Source of the DNA: Hydractinia symbiolongicarpus
Taxonomy: Eukaryota > Cnidaria > Hydrozoa > Anthoathecata > Hydractiniidae
NCBI RefSeq assembly: GCF_029227915.1
Contig: NC_079884.1
Coordinates: forward strand, 18,540,001-18,604,000
DNA: 64,000 bases
Direction: 5' to 3'
The notes under the pieces are model-generated. The model did not search any database, had not been told where the DNA came from, and saw nothing but the letters and a program-made list of their open reading frames with translations. Each line of letters opens with the position of its first letter. Positions within the stretch are counted from its first letter, which is position 1. Made by a program: the position numbers and the translations under genes. Below are positions 1 through 11,122 of the stretch, one piece after another.

Positions 1-6
1 ATGACG

Positions 7-188
7 TTATAACACCGTTAACTACATGTGCATGCCTCTAAGGTTTGTTATATGACCTTTTGCCGCCTAATAATGACCTTACACATCAATCACGTCGTTC
101 CACATGTCTGGGCAAGTTGCCATTGGTCTGGTCCTTTCACTCTCAATGCACTACGACGTCCCAAGTTCTTTTCCATTGCGCAATAGCG
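7..188 (+). repeat. Exemplar monomer, dyad-eroded type (type B)
   Basis: This 182-bp unit has CACGTCGTTCCACATG where type A has CACGTGGTTCCACGTG, so the two arms no longer pair fully. It is followed by TGTCTGGGCAAGTTGCC rather than TGTCTGTTCAGGTTGCC. Types A and B are interspersed in a fixed order within each higher-order repeat, not grouped. Confidence 0.9.
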
Positions 189-369
189 TTATAACACCGT
201 CAACTACGTGAACAGGCCTCTAAAGGCTGTTATATGACCTTTTGCCGCCTAAAACGGCCTTACACGTAAATCACGTGGTTCCACGTGTCTGTTCAGGTTG
301 CCATTGCTCTAGTCCTACCACTACAAATGTACTACGACGTCCCAAATCGTTTTACATTGCGGAATAGCC
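189..369 (+). repeat. Exemplar monomer, dyad-intact type (type A)
   Basis: This 181-bp unit serves as the reference monomer. Counted by hand it has 50 C and 33 G (46% GC), and 11 CpGs where about 9 are expected from composition. It holds five ACGT tetramers, at unit positions 18, 76, 85, 95 and 149; fewer than one is expected by chance. It contains the complete dyad CACGTGGTTCCACGTG (272-287). The next unit starts with the same TTATAACACC at 370. Monomer lengths of 181-183 are usually not multiples of 3, so a reading frame does not carry over from one unit to the next, which argues against a repetitive protein. Confidence 0.95.
272..287. other. Perfect inverted repeat (dyad) in type A monomers
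   Basis: CACGTGG-TT-CCACGTG is a perfect 7-bp inverted repeat around a 2-bp centre. Each arm contains the palindrome CACGTG (E-box/G-box core), and the two cores are 10 bp apart centre to centre. The left arm in context, ATCACGTG, fits the budding-yeast centromere element CDEI (RTCACRTG), a known Cbf1 site. Whether any protein binds here is inference. The same 16-mer recurs in many monomers, for example near 4460, 5370, 7550, 11397 and 58190. Weakened forms replace it elsewhere. Confidence 0.85.
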
Positions 370-732
370 TTATAACACCGTCAACTACGTGAGCAGGCCT
401 CTAAAGGTTTTTATATGGCCTTTTGCCGCCTAATAATGGCCTTACACACAAATCACGTCGTTCCACATGTCTGTGCAGGTTGCCATTGGTCTAGTCCTTT
501 CACTATCAATGGACTACGACTTCCTAACTCGTTTTCGATTGCGTCATGACGTTATAACACCGTCAACTACGTGTACAGTCCTCTAAAATCTGTTATATGA
601 CCTTTTGCTGCCTATTAATGGCCTTACACATTAATCACGTCGTTCCACATGTCTGGGCAAGTTGCCATTGGTTTAGTCCTTTCACTATGAATACACTACG
701 ACGTCCCAAGTTCATTTCCACTGCGCAATAGC

Positions 733-914
733 TTATAACACCGTCAACTACGCGTACAGTGCTCTAAAGTCTGTTATATCACCTTTTGGCGCCTAATAAT
801 GACGTTACACATAAATCACGTGGTTCCGCGTGTCTACACTGGTTACCATTGGTTTATTCCCTCGACACTCAATGGACTACAACGTCCTAAGTCTATTTAC
901 ATTGCTGCATGACG
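733..914 (+). repeat. Exemplar monomer, divergent type C
   Basis: The second half of this 182-bp unit differs from the rest: the dyad reads CACGTGGTTCCGCGTG, followed by CTACACTGGTTACCATTGG, TTTATTCCCTCGACACTC, ACTACAACGTCC and CTATTTACATTGCTGCATG. Copies recur throughout, for example near 4100, 7000, 11050, 27500, 32750, 52800, 58750, 59830 and 61830. A related form with CTCCACTGG or CTTCACTGG occurs near 19590, 21770, 50540 and 55290. It is the most distinct subfamily by eye. Base counts (48 C, 31 G) show the same strand skew as type A. Confidence 0.85.
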
Positions 915-2614
915 TTATAACACCGTTAACTACATGTGCATGCCTCTAAGGGCTGTTATATGACCATTTTGCTGCCTAATAACGGCGTTACACGTAAATC
1001 ACGTAGTTCCACGTGTCTGTTCAGGTTGCCATTGGTCTAGTCCTACCACTATGAATGTACTACGACGTCCCAAATCGTCTTACATTGCGCAATGGCTTTA
1101 TAACACCGTCAACTACGTGTACTGGCCTCTAAAAGCTGTTATATGACCTTTTGCCTCCTAGTAATGGCCTTACACGTAATTCACGTGGTTCCACGTGTCT
1201 GTTCAGGTTGCCATTGCTCTAGTCCTACCACTACGAATATACTACGACGTCCCAAATCGTTTTACATTGCGGAATAGCCTTATAACACCGTCAACTACGT
1301 GAGCAGGCCTCTAAAGGGGTTTATATGGCCTTTTCCGCCTAATAATGGCCTTACACATAAGTCACGTCGCTCCACATGTCTGGGCAAGTTGCCATTGGTC
1401 TAGTCATTTCACTATCAATGCACTACGACGTCCCAAGTTGTTTTCCATGGTGCCATGACATTATAACACCGTCAACTACGTGTACAGGCCTCTAAAGGCT
1501 GTTATATTACCTTTTACCGCCTATTAATGGCCTTATCCATAAATCACGTCGTTTGACACGTCTGGGCAAGTTGCCATTGGTCTACTCCTTTCACTATGAA
1601 TACACTACGACGTCCCAAGTTCTTTTCAATTGCGCAATATCCTTATAACACGGTCAACTACATGAACAGGCCTCCAAAGGCTGTTATATGACCTTTTGCC
1701 GCCTAATAATGACCCTACGCATCAATCACGTCGTTCCACATGTCTGGGCAAGTTGCCATTGGTTTAGTCCTTTCACTATGAATACACTACGACCTCCCAA
1801 GTTCTTTTCCATTGCTCAATAGCCTTATAACACCATCAACTACATGAACAGGCCTCCAAAGGCTATGGCCTTTTGCCTCGTAATAACGTCCTTGCACGTA
1901 AATCACGTCGTTCCACGTGTCTGTGCAGGTTGGGATTGTACTAGTCCTTCCACTTTCAGTGGACTACGACGTACCAAGTCGTTTTCCATAACGCCATGGC
2001 CTTATAACACCGTCTACTACGTGAACAGGCCTCTAAAGGTTGTTATATAATCTTTTGCCGCCTAAAACGGCCTTACACGTAAATCACGTGGTTCCACGTG
2101 TGTGTTCAGGTTGCCATTGCTCTAGTCCTACCACTACAAATGTACTACGACGTCCCAAATCGTTTTACATTGCGGAATAGCCTTATAACACCGTCAACTA
2201 CGTGAGCAGGCCTCTAAAGGTTTTTATATGGGCTTTTGCCGCCTAATAATGGCCTTACACACAAATCACGTCGTTCCACATGTCTGTGCAGGTTGCCATT
2301 TGTCTAGTCCTTTCACTATCAATGGACTACGACTTCCTAAGTCGTTTTTGATTGCGTCATGACGTTATAACACCGTCAACTACGTGTACAGTCCTCTAAA
2401 ATCTGTTATATGACCTTTTACCGCCTATTAATGGCCTTATCCATAAATCACGTCGTTTGACACGTCTGGGCAAGTTGCCATTGGTCTACTCCTTTCACTA
2501 TGAATACACTACGACGTCCCAAGTTCTTTTCAATTGTGCAATAGCCTTATAACACGGTCAACTACATGAACAGGCCTCCAAAGGCTGTTATATGACCTTT
2601 TGCCGCCTAATAAT

Positions 2615-2684
2615 GACCTTACGCATCAATCACGTCGTTCCACATGTAAGGCCTTACACATAAGTCACGTCGCTCCACATGTCT
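2615..2684 (+). repeat. 35-bp internal duplication of the dyad region
   Basis: The block starting GACCTTACGCATCAATCACG (2615-2649) is followed at once by a diverged second block starting GGCCTTACACATAAGTCACG (from 2650). The spacing of the flanking TTATAAC landmarks (2547 and 2764) is 217 bp, which is 182 plus 35. The monomer therefore carries two dyad regions. Copies of the same event lie at about 8077, 9549 and 13737. The two halves resemble different monomer types, so an unequal exchange between unlike monomers is more likely than slippage. Confidence 0.85.
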
Positions 2685-3344
2685 GGGCAAGTTGCCATTG
2701 GTCTAGTCCTTTCACTATCAATGCACTACGACGTCCCAAGTTGTTTTCCATGGTGCCATGACATTATAACACCGTCAACTACGTGTACAGGCCTCTAAAG
2801 GCTGTTATAATACCTTTTACCGCCTATTAATGGCCTTATCCATAAATCACGTCGTTTGACACGTCTGGTCAAGTTGCCATTGGTCTACTCCTTTCACTAT
2901 GAATACACTACGACGTCCCAAGTTCTTTTCAATTGCGCAATAGCCTTATAACACGGTCAACTACATGAACAGGCCTCCAAAGGCTGTTATATGACCTTTT
3001 GCCGCCTAATAATGACCTTACGCATCAATCACGTCGTTCCACATGTCTGGGCAAGTTGCCATTGGTTTAGTCCTTTCACTATGAATACACTACGACCTCC
3101 CAAGTTCTTTTCAATTGCTCAATAGCCTTATAACACCATCAACTACATGAACAGGCCTCCAAAGGCTATGGCCTTTTGCCTCGTAATAACGTCCTTGCAC
3201 GTAAATCACGTCGTTCCACGTGTCTGTGCAGGTTGGGATTGGTCTAGTCCTTCCACTTTCAGTGGACTACGACGTACCAAGTCGTTTTCCATAACGCCAT
3301 GGCCTTATAACACCGTCTACTACGTGAACAGGCCTCTAAAGGTT

Positions 3345-3354
3345 GTTATATAAC
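3345..3354. other. 10-bp palindrome GTTATATAAC
   Basis: A perfect palindrome where most monomers read GTTATATGAC. It recurs in monomers with the GGTTGTTATATAACC block, for example near 7687, 14466, 26727 and 35058. It resembles a TATA element, but nothing suggests it works as a promoter. Confidence 0.6.
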
Positions 3355-3700
3355 CTTTTGCCGCCTAAAACGGCCTTACACGTAAATCACGTCGTTCCAC
3401 ATGTCTGGGCAAGTTGCCATTGGTTTAGTCCTTTCACTATGAATACACTACGACGTCCCAAGTTCTTTTCCATTGCTCAATAGCCTTATAACACCATCAA
3501 CTACATGAACAGGCCTCCAAAGGCTATGGCCTTTTGCCTCGTAATAACGTCCTTGCACGTAAATCACGTCGTTCCACGTGTCTGTGCAGGTTGGGATTGT
3601 ACTAGTCCTTCCACTTTCAGTGCACTACGACGTACCAAGTCGTTTTCCATAGCGCCATGGCCTTATAACACCATCCACTACGTGAACAGGCCTCTAAAGG

Positions 3701-3710
3701 TTGTTCCGCC
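3701..3710 (+). repeat. Monomer with 13-bp deletion (GGTTGTT|CCGCC)
   Basis: The usual GGTTGTTATATAACCTTTTG before CCGCC is cut to GGTTGTTCCGCC, a 13-bp loss. The same deletion occurs at about 8627, 10639, 14827, 27087, 30033, 31100 and 32167, always in the same monomer context, so it is inherited with the higher-order repeat. It joins two frames and explains the recurrent 107-codon open frame. Confidence 0.85.
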
Positions 3711-4188
3711 TAAAACAGCCTTACACGTAAATCACGTGGTTCCACGTGTGTGTTCAGGTTGCCATTGCTCTAGTCCCACCACTACAAATGTACTACGACG
3801 TCCCAAATCGTTTTACATTGCGGAATAGCCTTATAACACCGTCAACTACGTGAGCAGGCCTCTAAAGGTTTTTATATGGCCTTTTGCCGCCTAATAATGG
3901 CCTTACACACAAATCACGTCGTTCCACATGTCTGTGCAGGTTGCCATTGGTCTAGTCTTTCCACTATCAATGCACTACGACCTCCCAAGTTCTTTTCCAC
4001 TGCGCAATAGCCTTATAACACCGTCAACTACGCGTACAGTGCTCTAAAGTCTGTTATATCACCTTTTGGCGCATAATAATGACGTTACACATAAATCACG
4101 TGGTTCCGCGTGTCTACACTGGTTACCATTGGTTTATTCCCTCGACACTCAATGGACTACAACGTCCTAAGTCTATTTACATTACTGC

Positions 4189-5784
4189 ATGACGTTATAA
4201 CACCGTTAACTACATGTGCATGCCTCTAAGGTTTGTTATATGACCTTTTGCCGCCTAATAATGACCTTACACATCAATCACGTCGTTCCACATGTCTGGG
4301 CAAGTTGCCATTGGTCTGGTCCTTTCACTCTCAATGCACTACGACGTCCCAAGTTCTTTTCCATTGCGCAATAGCGTTATAACACCGTCAACTACGTGAA
4401 CAGGCCTCTAAAGGCTGTTATATGACCTTTTGCCGCCTAAAACGGCCTTACACGTAAATCACGTGGTTCCACGTGTCTGTTCAGGTTGCCATTGCTCTAG
4501 TCCTACCACTACAAATGTACTACGACGTCCCAAATCGTTTTACATTGCGGAATAGCCTTATAACACCGTCAACTACGTGAGCAGGCCTCTAAAGGTTTTT
4601 ATATGGGCTTTTGCCGCCTAATAATGGCCTTACACACAAATCACGTCGTTCCACATGTCTGTGCAGGTTGCCATTTGTCTAGTCCTTTCACTATCAATGG
4701 ACTACGACTTCCTAAGTCGTTTTTGATTGCGTCATGACGTTATAACACCGTCAACTACGTGTACAGTCCTCTAAAATCTGTTATATGACCTTTTACCGCC
4801 TATTAATGGCCTTATCCATAAATCACGTCGTTTGACACGTCTGGGCAAGTTGCCATTGGTCTACTCCTTTCACTATGAATACACTACGACGTCCCAAGTT
4901 CTTTTCAATTGCGCAATAGCCTTATAACACGGTCAACTATATGAACAGGCCTCCAAAGGCTGTTATATGACCTTTTGCCGCCTAATAATGACCTTACGCA
5001 TCAATCACGTCGTTCCACATGTCTGGGCAAGTTGCCATTGCTTTAGTCCTTTCACTATGAATACACTACGACCTCCCAAGTTCTTTTCCATTGCTCAATA
5101 GCCTTATAACACCATCAACTACATGAACAGGCCTCCAAAGGCTATGGCCTTTTGCCTCGTAATAACGTCCTTGCACGTAAATCACGTCGTTCCACGTGTC
5201 TGTGCAGGTTGGGATTGGTCTAGTCCTTCCACTTTCAGTGGACTACGACGTACCAAGTCGTTTTCCATAAGGCCATGGCCTTATAACACCGTCTACTACG
5301 TGAACAGGCCTCTAAAGGTTGTTATATAATCTTTTGCCGCCTAAAACGGCCTTAAACGTAAATCACGTGGTTCCACGTGTCTGTTCAGGTTGCCATTGCT
5401 CTAGTCCTACCACTACAAATGTACTACGACGTCCCAAATCGTTTTACATTGCGGAATAGCCTTATAACACCGTCAACTACGTGAGCAGGCCTCTAAAGGG
5501 GTTTATATGGCCTTTCGCCGCCTAATAATGGCCTTACACATAAATCACGTCGTTCCACATGTCTGTGTAAGTTGCCATTGGTCCATTCCTTTATCTGTTA
5601 ATGTACTACGACGTCCTAAGTCGTTTTCCATTTGCTGCATGACGTTATAACACCGTCAACTACATGTACATGCCTCGAAAAACTGTTATATGACCTTTTG
5701 CTGCCTAACAATGGCCTTACACGTAAATCACGTGGTTCCATGTGTCTGTTCAGGTTGCCATTGGTCTAGTCCTTTCACTATCAA
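4189..5784 (+). repeat. Shortened X copy with internal crossover
   Basis: From 4189 the sequence repeats positions 1 to about 400. Between 4480 and 4605 it switches to what is found at about 2110-2230 (marker TATATGGGC at 4605 and 2230; offset 2,375 in place of 4,188, a loss of about 1,813 bp or 10 monomers). From there to about 5784 it matches 17541-18720 at a constant 12,936-bp offset, so this recombinant already existed before the longer-range duplication. Confidence 0.8.
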
Positions 5785-8404
5785 TGCACTACGACGTCCC
5801 AAGTTGTTTTCCATGGTGCCATGACATTATAGCACCGTCAACTAGGTGTACAGGCCTCTAAAGGCTGTTATATTACCTTTTACCGCCTATTAATGGCCTT
5901 ATCCATAAGTCACGTCGTTTGACACGTCTGGGCAAGTTGCCATTGGTCTACTCCTTTCACTATGAATACACTACGACGTCCCAAGTTCTTTTCCATTGCG
6001 CAATAGCCTTATAACACCGTCAACTACATGAACAGGCCTCCAAAGGCTGTTATATGACCTTTTGCCGCCTAATAATGACCTTACGCATCAATCACGTCGT
6101 TCCACATGTCTGGGCAAGTTGCCATTGGTTTAGTCCTTTCACTATGAATACACTACGACGTCCCAAGTTCTTTTCCATTGCGCAATAGCCTTTTAACACC
6201 ATCAACTACATGAACAGGCCTCCAAAGGCTGTTATATGGCCTTTTGCCTCGTAATAACGTCCTTGCACGTAAATCACGTCGTTCCACGTGTCTGTGCAGG
6301 TTGGGATTGGTCTAGTCCTTCCACTTTCAGTGGACTACGACGTACCAAGTCGTTTTCCATAACGCCATGGCCTTATAACACCGTCTACTACGTGAACAGA
6401 CCTCTAAAGGTTGTTATATAATCTTTTGCCGCCTTAAACGGCCTTACACGTAATTCACGTGGTTCCACGTGTCTGTTCAGGTTGCCATTGCTCTAGTCCT
6501 ACCACTACAAATGTACTACGACGTCCCAAATCGTTTTACATTGCGGAATAGCCTTATAACACCGTCAACTACGTGAGCAGGCCTCTAAAGGTTTTTATAT
6601 GGCCTTTTGCCGCCTAATAATGGCCTTACACACAAATCACGTCGTTCCACATGTCTGTGCAGGTTGCCATTGGTCTAGTCCTTTCACTATCAATGGACTA
6701 CGACTTCCTAAGTCGTTTTTGATTGCGTCATGACGTTATAACACCGTCAACTACGTGTACAGTCCTCTAAAATCTGTTATATGACCTTTTGCTGCCTATT
6801 AATGGCCTTACACATAAATCACGTCGTCCCACATGTCTGTGCAAGTTGCCATTGGTCTCGTCCTTTCACTATCAATGCACTACGACCTCCCAAATTCTTT
6901 TCCACTGCGCAATAGCCTTATAACACCGTCAACTACGCGTACAGTCCTCTAAAGTCCGTTATATCACCTTTTGGCGCCTAATAATGACGTTACACATAAA
7001 TCACGTGGTTCCGCGTGTCTACACTGGTTACCATTGGTTTATTCCCTCGACACTCAATGGACTACAACGTCCTAAGTCTATTTACATTGCTTCATGACGT
7101 TATAACACCGTTAACTACACGTGCATGCCTCTAAGGGCTGTTACATGACCTTTTGCCGCCTAATAACGGCCTTACACGTAAATCATGTAGTTCCACGTGT
7201 GTGTTCAGGTTGCCATTGGCCTAGTCCTACCACTATAAATGTAGTACGACGTCCTAAATCGTTTTACGTTGCGGAATAGCCTTATAACACCGTCTACTAC
7301 GTGAGCAGGCCTCTAAAGGGGTTTATATGGCCTTTTACCGCCTAATAATGGCCTTACACATAAATCACGTCGTTCCACATGTCTGTGTAAGTTGCCATTG
7401 GTCCATTCCTTTATCTGTTAATGTACTACGACGTCCTAAGTCGTTTTCCATTTGCTGCATGCCGTTATAACACCGTCAACTACATCTACATGCCTCGAAA
7501 GGCTGTTATATGACCTTTTGCCGCCTAACAATGGCCTTACACGTAAATCACGTGGTTCCACGTGTCTGTTCAGGTTGCCATTGGTCTAGTCCTTTCACTA
7601 TGAATACACTACGACGTCCCAAGTTCTTTTCTATTGGGCAATAGCCTTATAACACAGTCAACTGCGTGAACAGGTCTCTCAAGGTTGTTATATAACCTTT
7701 GACGCCTAATAACGGCCTTACACGTAAATCACGTGGTTCCACGTGTCTGTTCAGGTTGCCATTGGTCTAGTCCTACCACTATGAATGTACTACGACGTTC
7801 AAATCGTCTTACATTGCGCAATGGCTTTATAACACTGTCAACTACGTGTACTGGCCTCTAAAAGCTGTTATATGACCTTTTGCCTCCTAGTAATGGCCTT
7901 ACACGTAATTCACGTGGTTCCACGTGTCTGTTCAGGTTGCCATTGGTCTAGTCCTACCACTATGAATATACTACGACGTCCCAAATCGTTTTACATTGCG
8001 GAATAGCCTTATAACACGGTCAACTACATGAACAGGCCTCCAAAGGCTGTTATATGACCTTTTGCCGCCTAATAATGACCTTACGCATCAATCACGTCGT
8101 TCCACATGTATGGCCTTACACATAAGTCACGTCGCTCCACATGTCTGGGCAAGTTGCCATTGGTCTAGTCCTTTCACTATCAATGCACTACGACGTCCCA
8201 AGTTGTTTTCCATGGTGCCATGACATTATAACACCGTCAACTACGTGTACAGGCCTCTAAAGGCTGTTATATTACCTTTTACCGCCTATTAATATCCTTA
8301 TCCATAAATCACGTCGTTTGACACGTCTGGGCAAGTTGCCATTGGTCTACTCCTTTCACTATGAATACACTACGACGTCCCAAGTTCTTTTCCATTGCTC
8401 AATA
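5785..8404 (+). repeat. Mosaic of X-type monomers
   Basis: The segment is made of monomers found in X but in a different order. 5480-5780 and 7300-7600 match at an exact 1,820-bp offset (10 monomers), both with the rare GTCTGTGTAAGTTGCC and CCTTTATCTGTTAATG variants. The 35-bp duplicated dyad is present at 8077-8111. A crossover lies near 8010, where a GCGGAATAGCC monomer end joins an ACACGGTCAACTACATG start. Confidence 0.7.
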
Positions 8405-9394
8405 GCCTTATAACACCATCAACTACATGAACAGGCCTCCAAAGGCTATGGCCTTTTGCCTCGTAATAACGTCCTTGCACGTAAATCACGTCGTTCCACG
8501 TGTCTGTGCAGGTTGGGATTGTACTAGTCCTTCCACTTTCAGTGGACTACGACGTACCAAGTCGTTTTCCATAACGCCATGGCCTTATAACACCATCCAC
8601 TACGTGAACAGGCCTCTAAAGGTTGTTCCGCCTAAAACAGCCTTACACGTAAATCACGTGGTTCCACGTGTCTGTTCAGGTTGCCATTAATCTAGTCCCA
8701 CCACTACAAATGTACTACGACGTCCCAAATCGTTTTACATTGCGGAATAGCCTTATAACACCGTCAACTACGTGCGCAGGCCTCTAAAGGTTTTTATATG
8801 GCCTTTTGCCGCCTAATAATGGCCTTACACACAAATCACGTCGTTCCACATGTCTGTGCAGGTTGCAATTGGTCTAGTCCTTCCACTATCAATGCACTAC
8901 GACCTCCCAAGTTCTTTTCCACTGCGCAATAGCCTTATAACACCGTCAACTACGCGTACAGTGCTCTAAAGTCTGTTATATCACCTTTTGGCGCATAATA
9001 ATGACGTTACACATAAATCACGTGGTTCCGCGTGTCTACACTGGTTACCATTGGTTTATTCCCTCGACAGTCAATGGACTACAACGTCCTAAGTCTATTT
9101 ACATTACTGCATGACGTTATAACACCGTTAACTACATGTGCATGCCTCTAAGGTTTGTTATATGACCTTTTGCCGCCTAATAATGACCTTACACATCAAT
9201 CACGTCGTTCCACATGTCTGGGCAAGTTGCCATTGGTCTGGTCCTTTCACTCTCAATGCACTACGACGTCCCAAGTTCTTTTCCATTGCGCAATAGCGTT
9301 ATAACACCGTCAACTACGTGAACAGGCCTCTAAAGGCTGTTATATGACCTTTTGCTGCCTAATAATGGCCTTACACATCAATCACGACGTTCCA
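8405..9394 (+). repeat. Partial X copy (offset 4,922 bp)
   Basis: 8405 to about 9350 matches 3483-4430, running across the X unit boundary (the start of X falls at 9111). Differences include GCCATTAATC for GCCATTGCTC near 8690 and CTCGACAGTC for CTCGACACTC near 9065. It ends where TTTTGCTGCC replaces TTTTGCCGCC at about 9352. Confidence 0.75.
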
Positions 9395-11122
9395 CATGTC
9401 TGGGCAAGTTGCCATTGGTCTACTCCTTTCACTATGAATACACTACGACGTCCCAAGTTCTTTTCAATTGTGCAATAGCCTTATAACACGGTCAACTACA
9501 TGAACAGGCCTCCAAAGGCTGTTATATGACCTTTTGCCGCCTAATAATGACCTTACGCATCAATCACGTCGTTCCACATGTAAGGCCTTACACATAAGTC
9601 ACGTCGCTCCACATGTCTGGGCAAGTTGCCATTGGTCTAGTCCTTTCACTATCAATGCACTACGACGTCCCAAGTTGTTTTCCATGGTGCCATGACATTA
9701 TAACACCGTCAACTACGTGTACAGGCCTCTAAAGGCTGTTATAATACCTTTTACCGCCTATTAATGGCCTTATCCATAAATCACGTCGTTTGACACGTCT
9801 GGTCAAGTTGCCATTGGTCTACTCCTTTCACTATGAATACACTACGACGTCCCAAGTTCTTTTCAATTGCGCAATAGCCTTATAACACGGTCAACTACAT
9901 GAACAGGCCTCCAAAGGCTGTTATATGACCTTTTGCCGCCTAATAATGACCTTACGCATCAATCACGTCGTTCCACATGTCTGGGCAAGTTGCCATTGGT
10001 TTAGTCCTTTCACTATGAATACACTACGACCTCCCAAGTTCTTTTCAATTGCTCAATAGCCTTATAACACCATCAACTACATGAACAGGCCTCCAAAGGC
10101 TATGGCCTTTTGCCTCGTAATAACGTCCTTGCACGTAAATCACGTCGTTCCACGTGTCTGTGCAGGTTGGGATTGGTCTAGTCCTTCCACTTTCAGTGGA
10201 CTACGACGTACCAAGTCGTTTTCCATAACGCCATGGCCTTATAACACCGTCTACTACGTGAACAGGCCTCTAAAGGTTGTTATATAACCTTTTGCCGCCT
10301 AAAACGGCCTTACACGTAAATCACGTCGTTCCACATGTCTGGGCAAGTTGCCATTGGTTTAGTCCTTTCACTATGAATACACTACGACGTCCCAAGTTCT
10401 TTTCCATTGCTCAATAGCCTTATAACACCATCAACTACATGAACAGGCCTCCAAAGGCTATGGCCTTTTGCCTCGTAATAACGTCCTTGCACGTAAATCA
10501 CGTCGTTCCACGTGTCTGTGCAGGTTGGGATTGTACTAGTCCTTCCACTTTCAGTGCACTACGACGTACCAAGTCGTTTTCCATAGCGCCATGGCCTTAT
10601 AACACCATCCACTACGTGAACAGGCCTCTAAAGGTTGTTCCGCCTAAAACAGCCTTACACGTAAATCACGTGGTTCCACGTGTGTGTTCAGGTTGCCATT
10701 GCTCTAGTCCCACCACTACAAATGTACTACGACGTCCCAAATCGTTTTACATTGCGGAATAGCCTTATAACACCGTCAACTACGTGAGCAGGCCTCTAAA
10801 GGTTTTTATATGGCCTTTTGCCGCCTAATAATGGCCTTACACACAAATCACGTCGTTCCACATGTCTGTGCAGGTTGCCATTGGTCTAGTCTTTCCACTA
10901 TCAATGCACTACGACCTCCCAAGTTCTTTTCCACTGCGCAATAGCCTTATAACACCGTCAACTACGCGTACAGTGCTCTAAAGTCTGTTATATCACCTTT
11001 TGGCGCATAATAATGACGTTACACATAAATCACGTGGTTCCGCGTGTCTACACTGGTTACCATTGGTTTATTCCCTCGACACTCAATGGACTACAACGTC
11101 CTAAGTCTATTTACATTACTGC
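9395..11122 (+). repeat. Partial X copy (offset 6,934 bp)
   Basis: The segment matches about 2461-4188 at a constant offset of 6,934 bp, including the 35-bp duplication (9549), the TTATAATACC variant near 9740 and the 13-bp deletion (10639). It runs straight into the full X unit at 11123. It is the 3' 40% of an X unit placed in register, as an unequal exchange would leave it. Confidence 0.85.

Larger units (their letters stand above)
1..4188 (+). repeat. 23-monomer HOR 'X', copy 1
   Basis: The sequence from 1 starts again at 4189 and, by 11,122-bp offset, at 11123, giving a 4,188-bp unit of 23 monomers. Marker variants shared with the copy at 11123 include a missing C at 732 (AATAGCTTATAAC), an extra T in the GACCATTTTGCTGCC block (about 962-975), AGTCATTTC near 1403, a 35-bp duplication at 2615-2649 and a 13-bp deletion at 3705/3706. 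No difference from copy 2 was noticed at the positions compared. Confidence 0.85.

Noticed and set aside
189-369. Monomer being an ancient duplicate of a ~91-bp half
   Set aside because: The only internal resemblance noticed is ACGTG followed by CAGG at unit positions 18 and 95, 77 bp apart. The rest of the halves do not align by eye.
855-900. Type C monomers as a foreign insertion
   Set aside because: They keep the first half, length and order of blocks of the common monomer, and differ by dispersed substitutions, so they are a diverged subfamily.
1844-2050. Open frames of 61-115 codons on the + strand, recurring at the same phase throughout (for example 3505-3828, 8427-8690, 14627-14950, 26887-27210, 55963-56310)
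   Set aside because: They are monomer sequence read in one frame, lengthened where a 5-bp (GGCTATGGCC) or 13-bp deletion changes phase. Monomer length is usually not divisible by 3, stops recur in every unit, and sense and silent positions vary alike. None resembles a known protein, so no gene is called.
3345-3354. TATA-box promoter in TTATATAA-containing monomers
   Set aside because: The 8-mer arises from one substitution in a common TTATATGA block, and there is no initiator, downstream gene or other promoter element. Satellite transcription is possible but is not shown by this.
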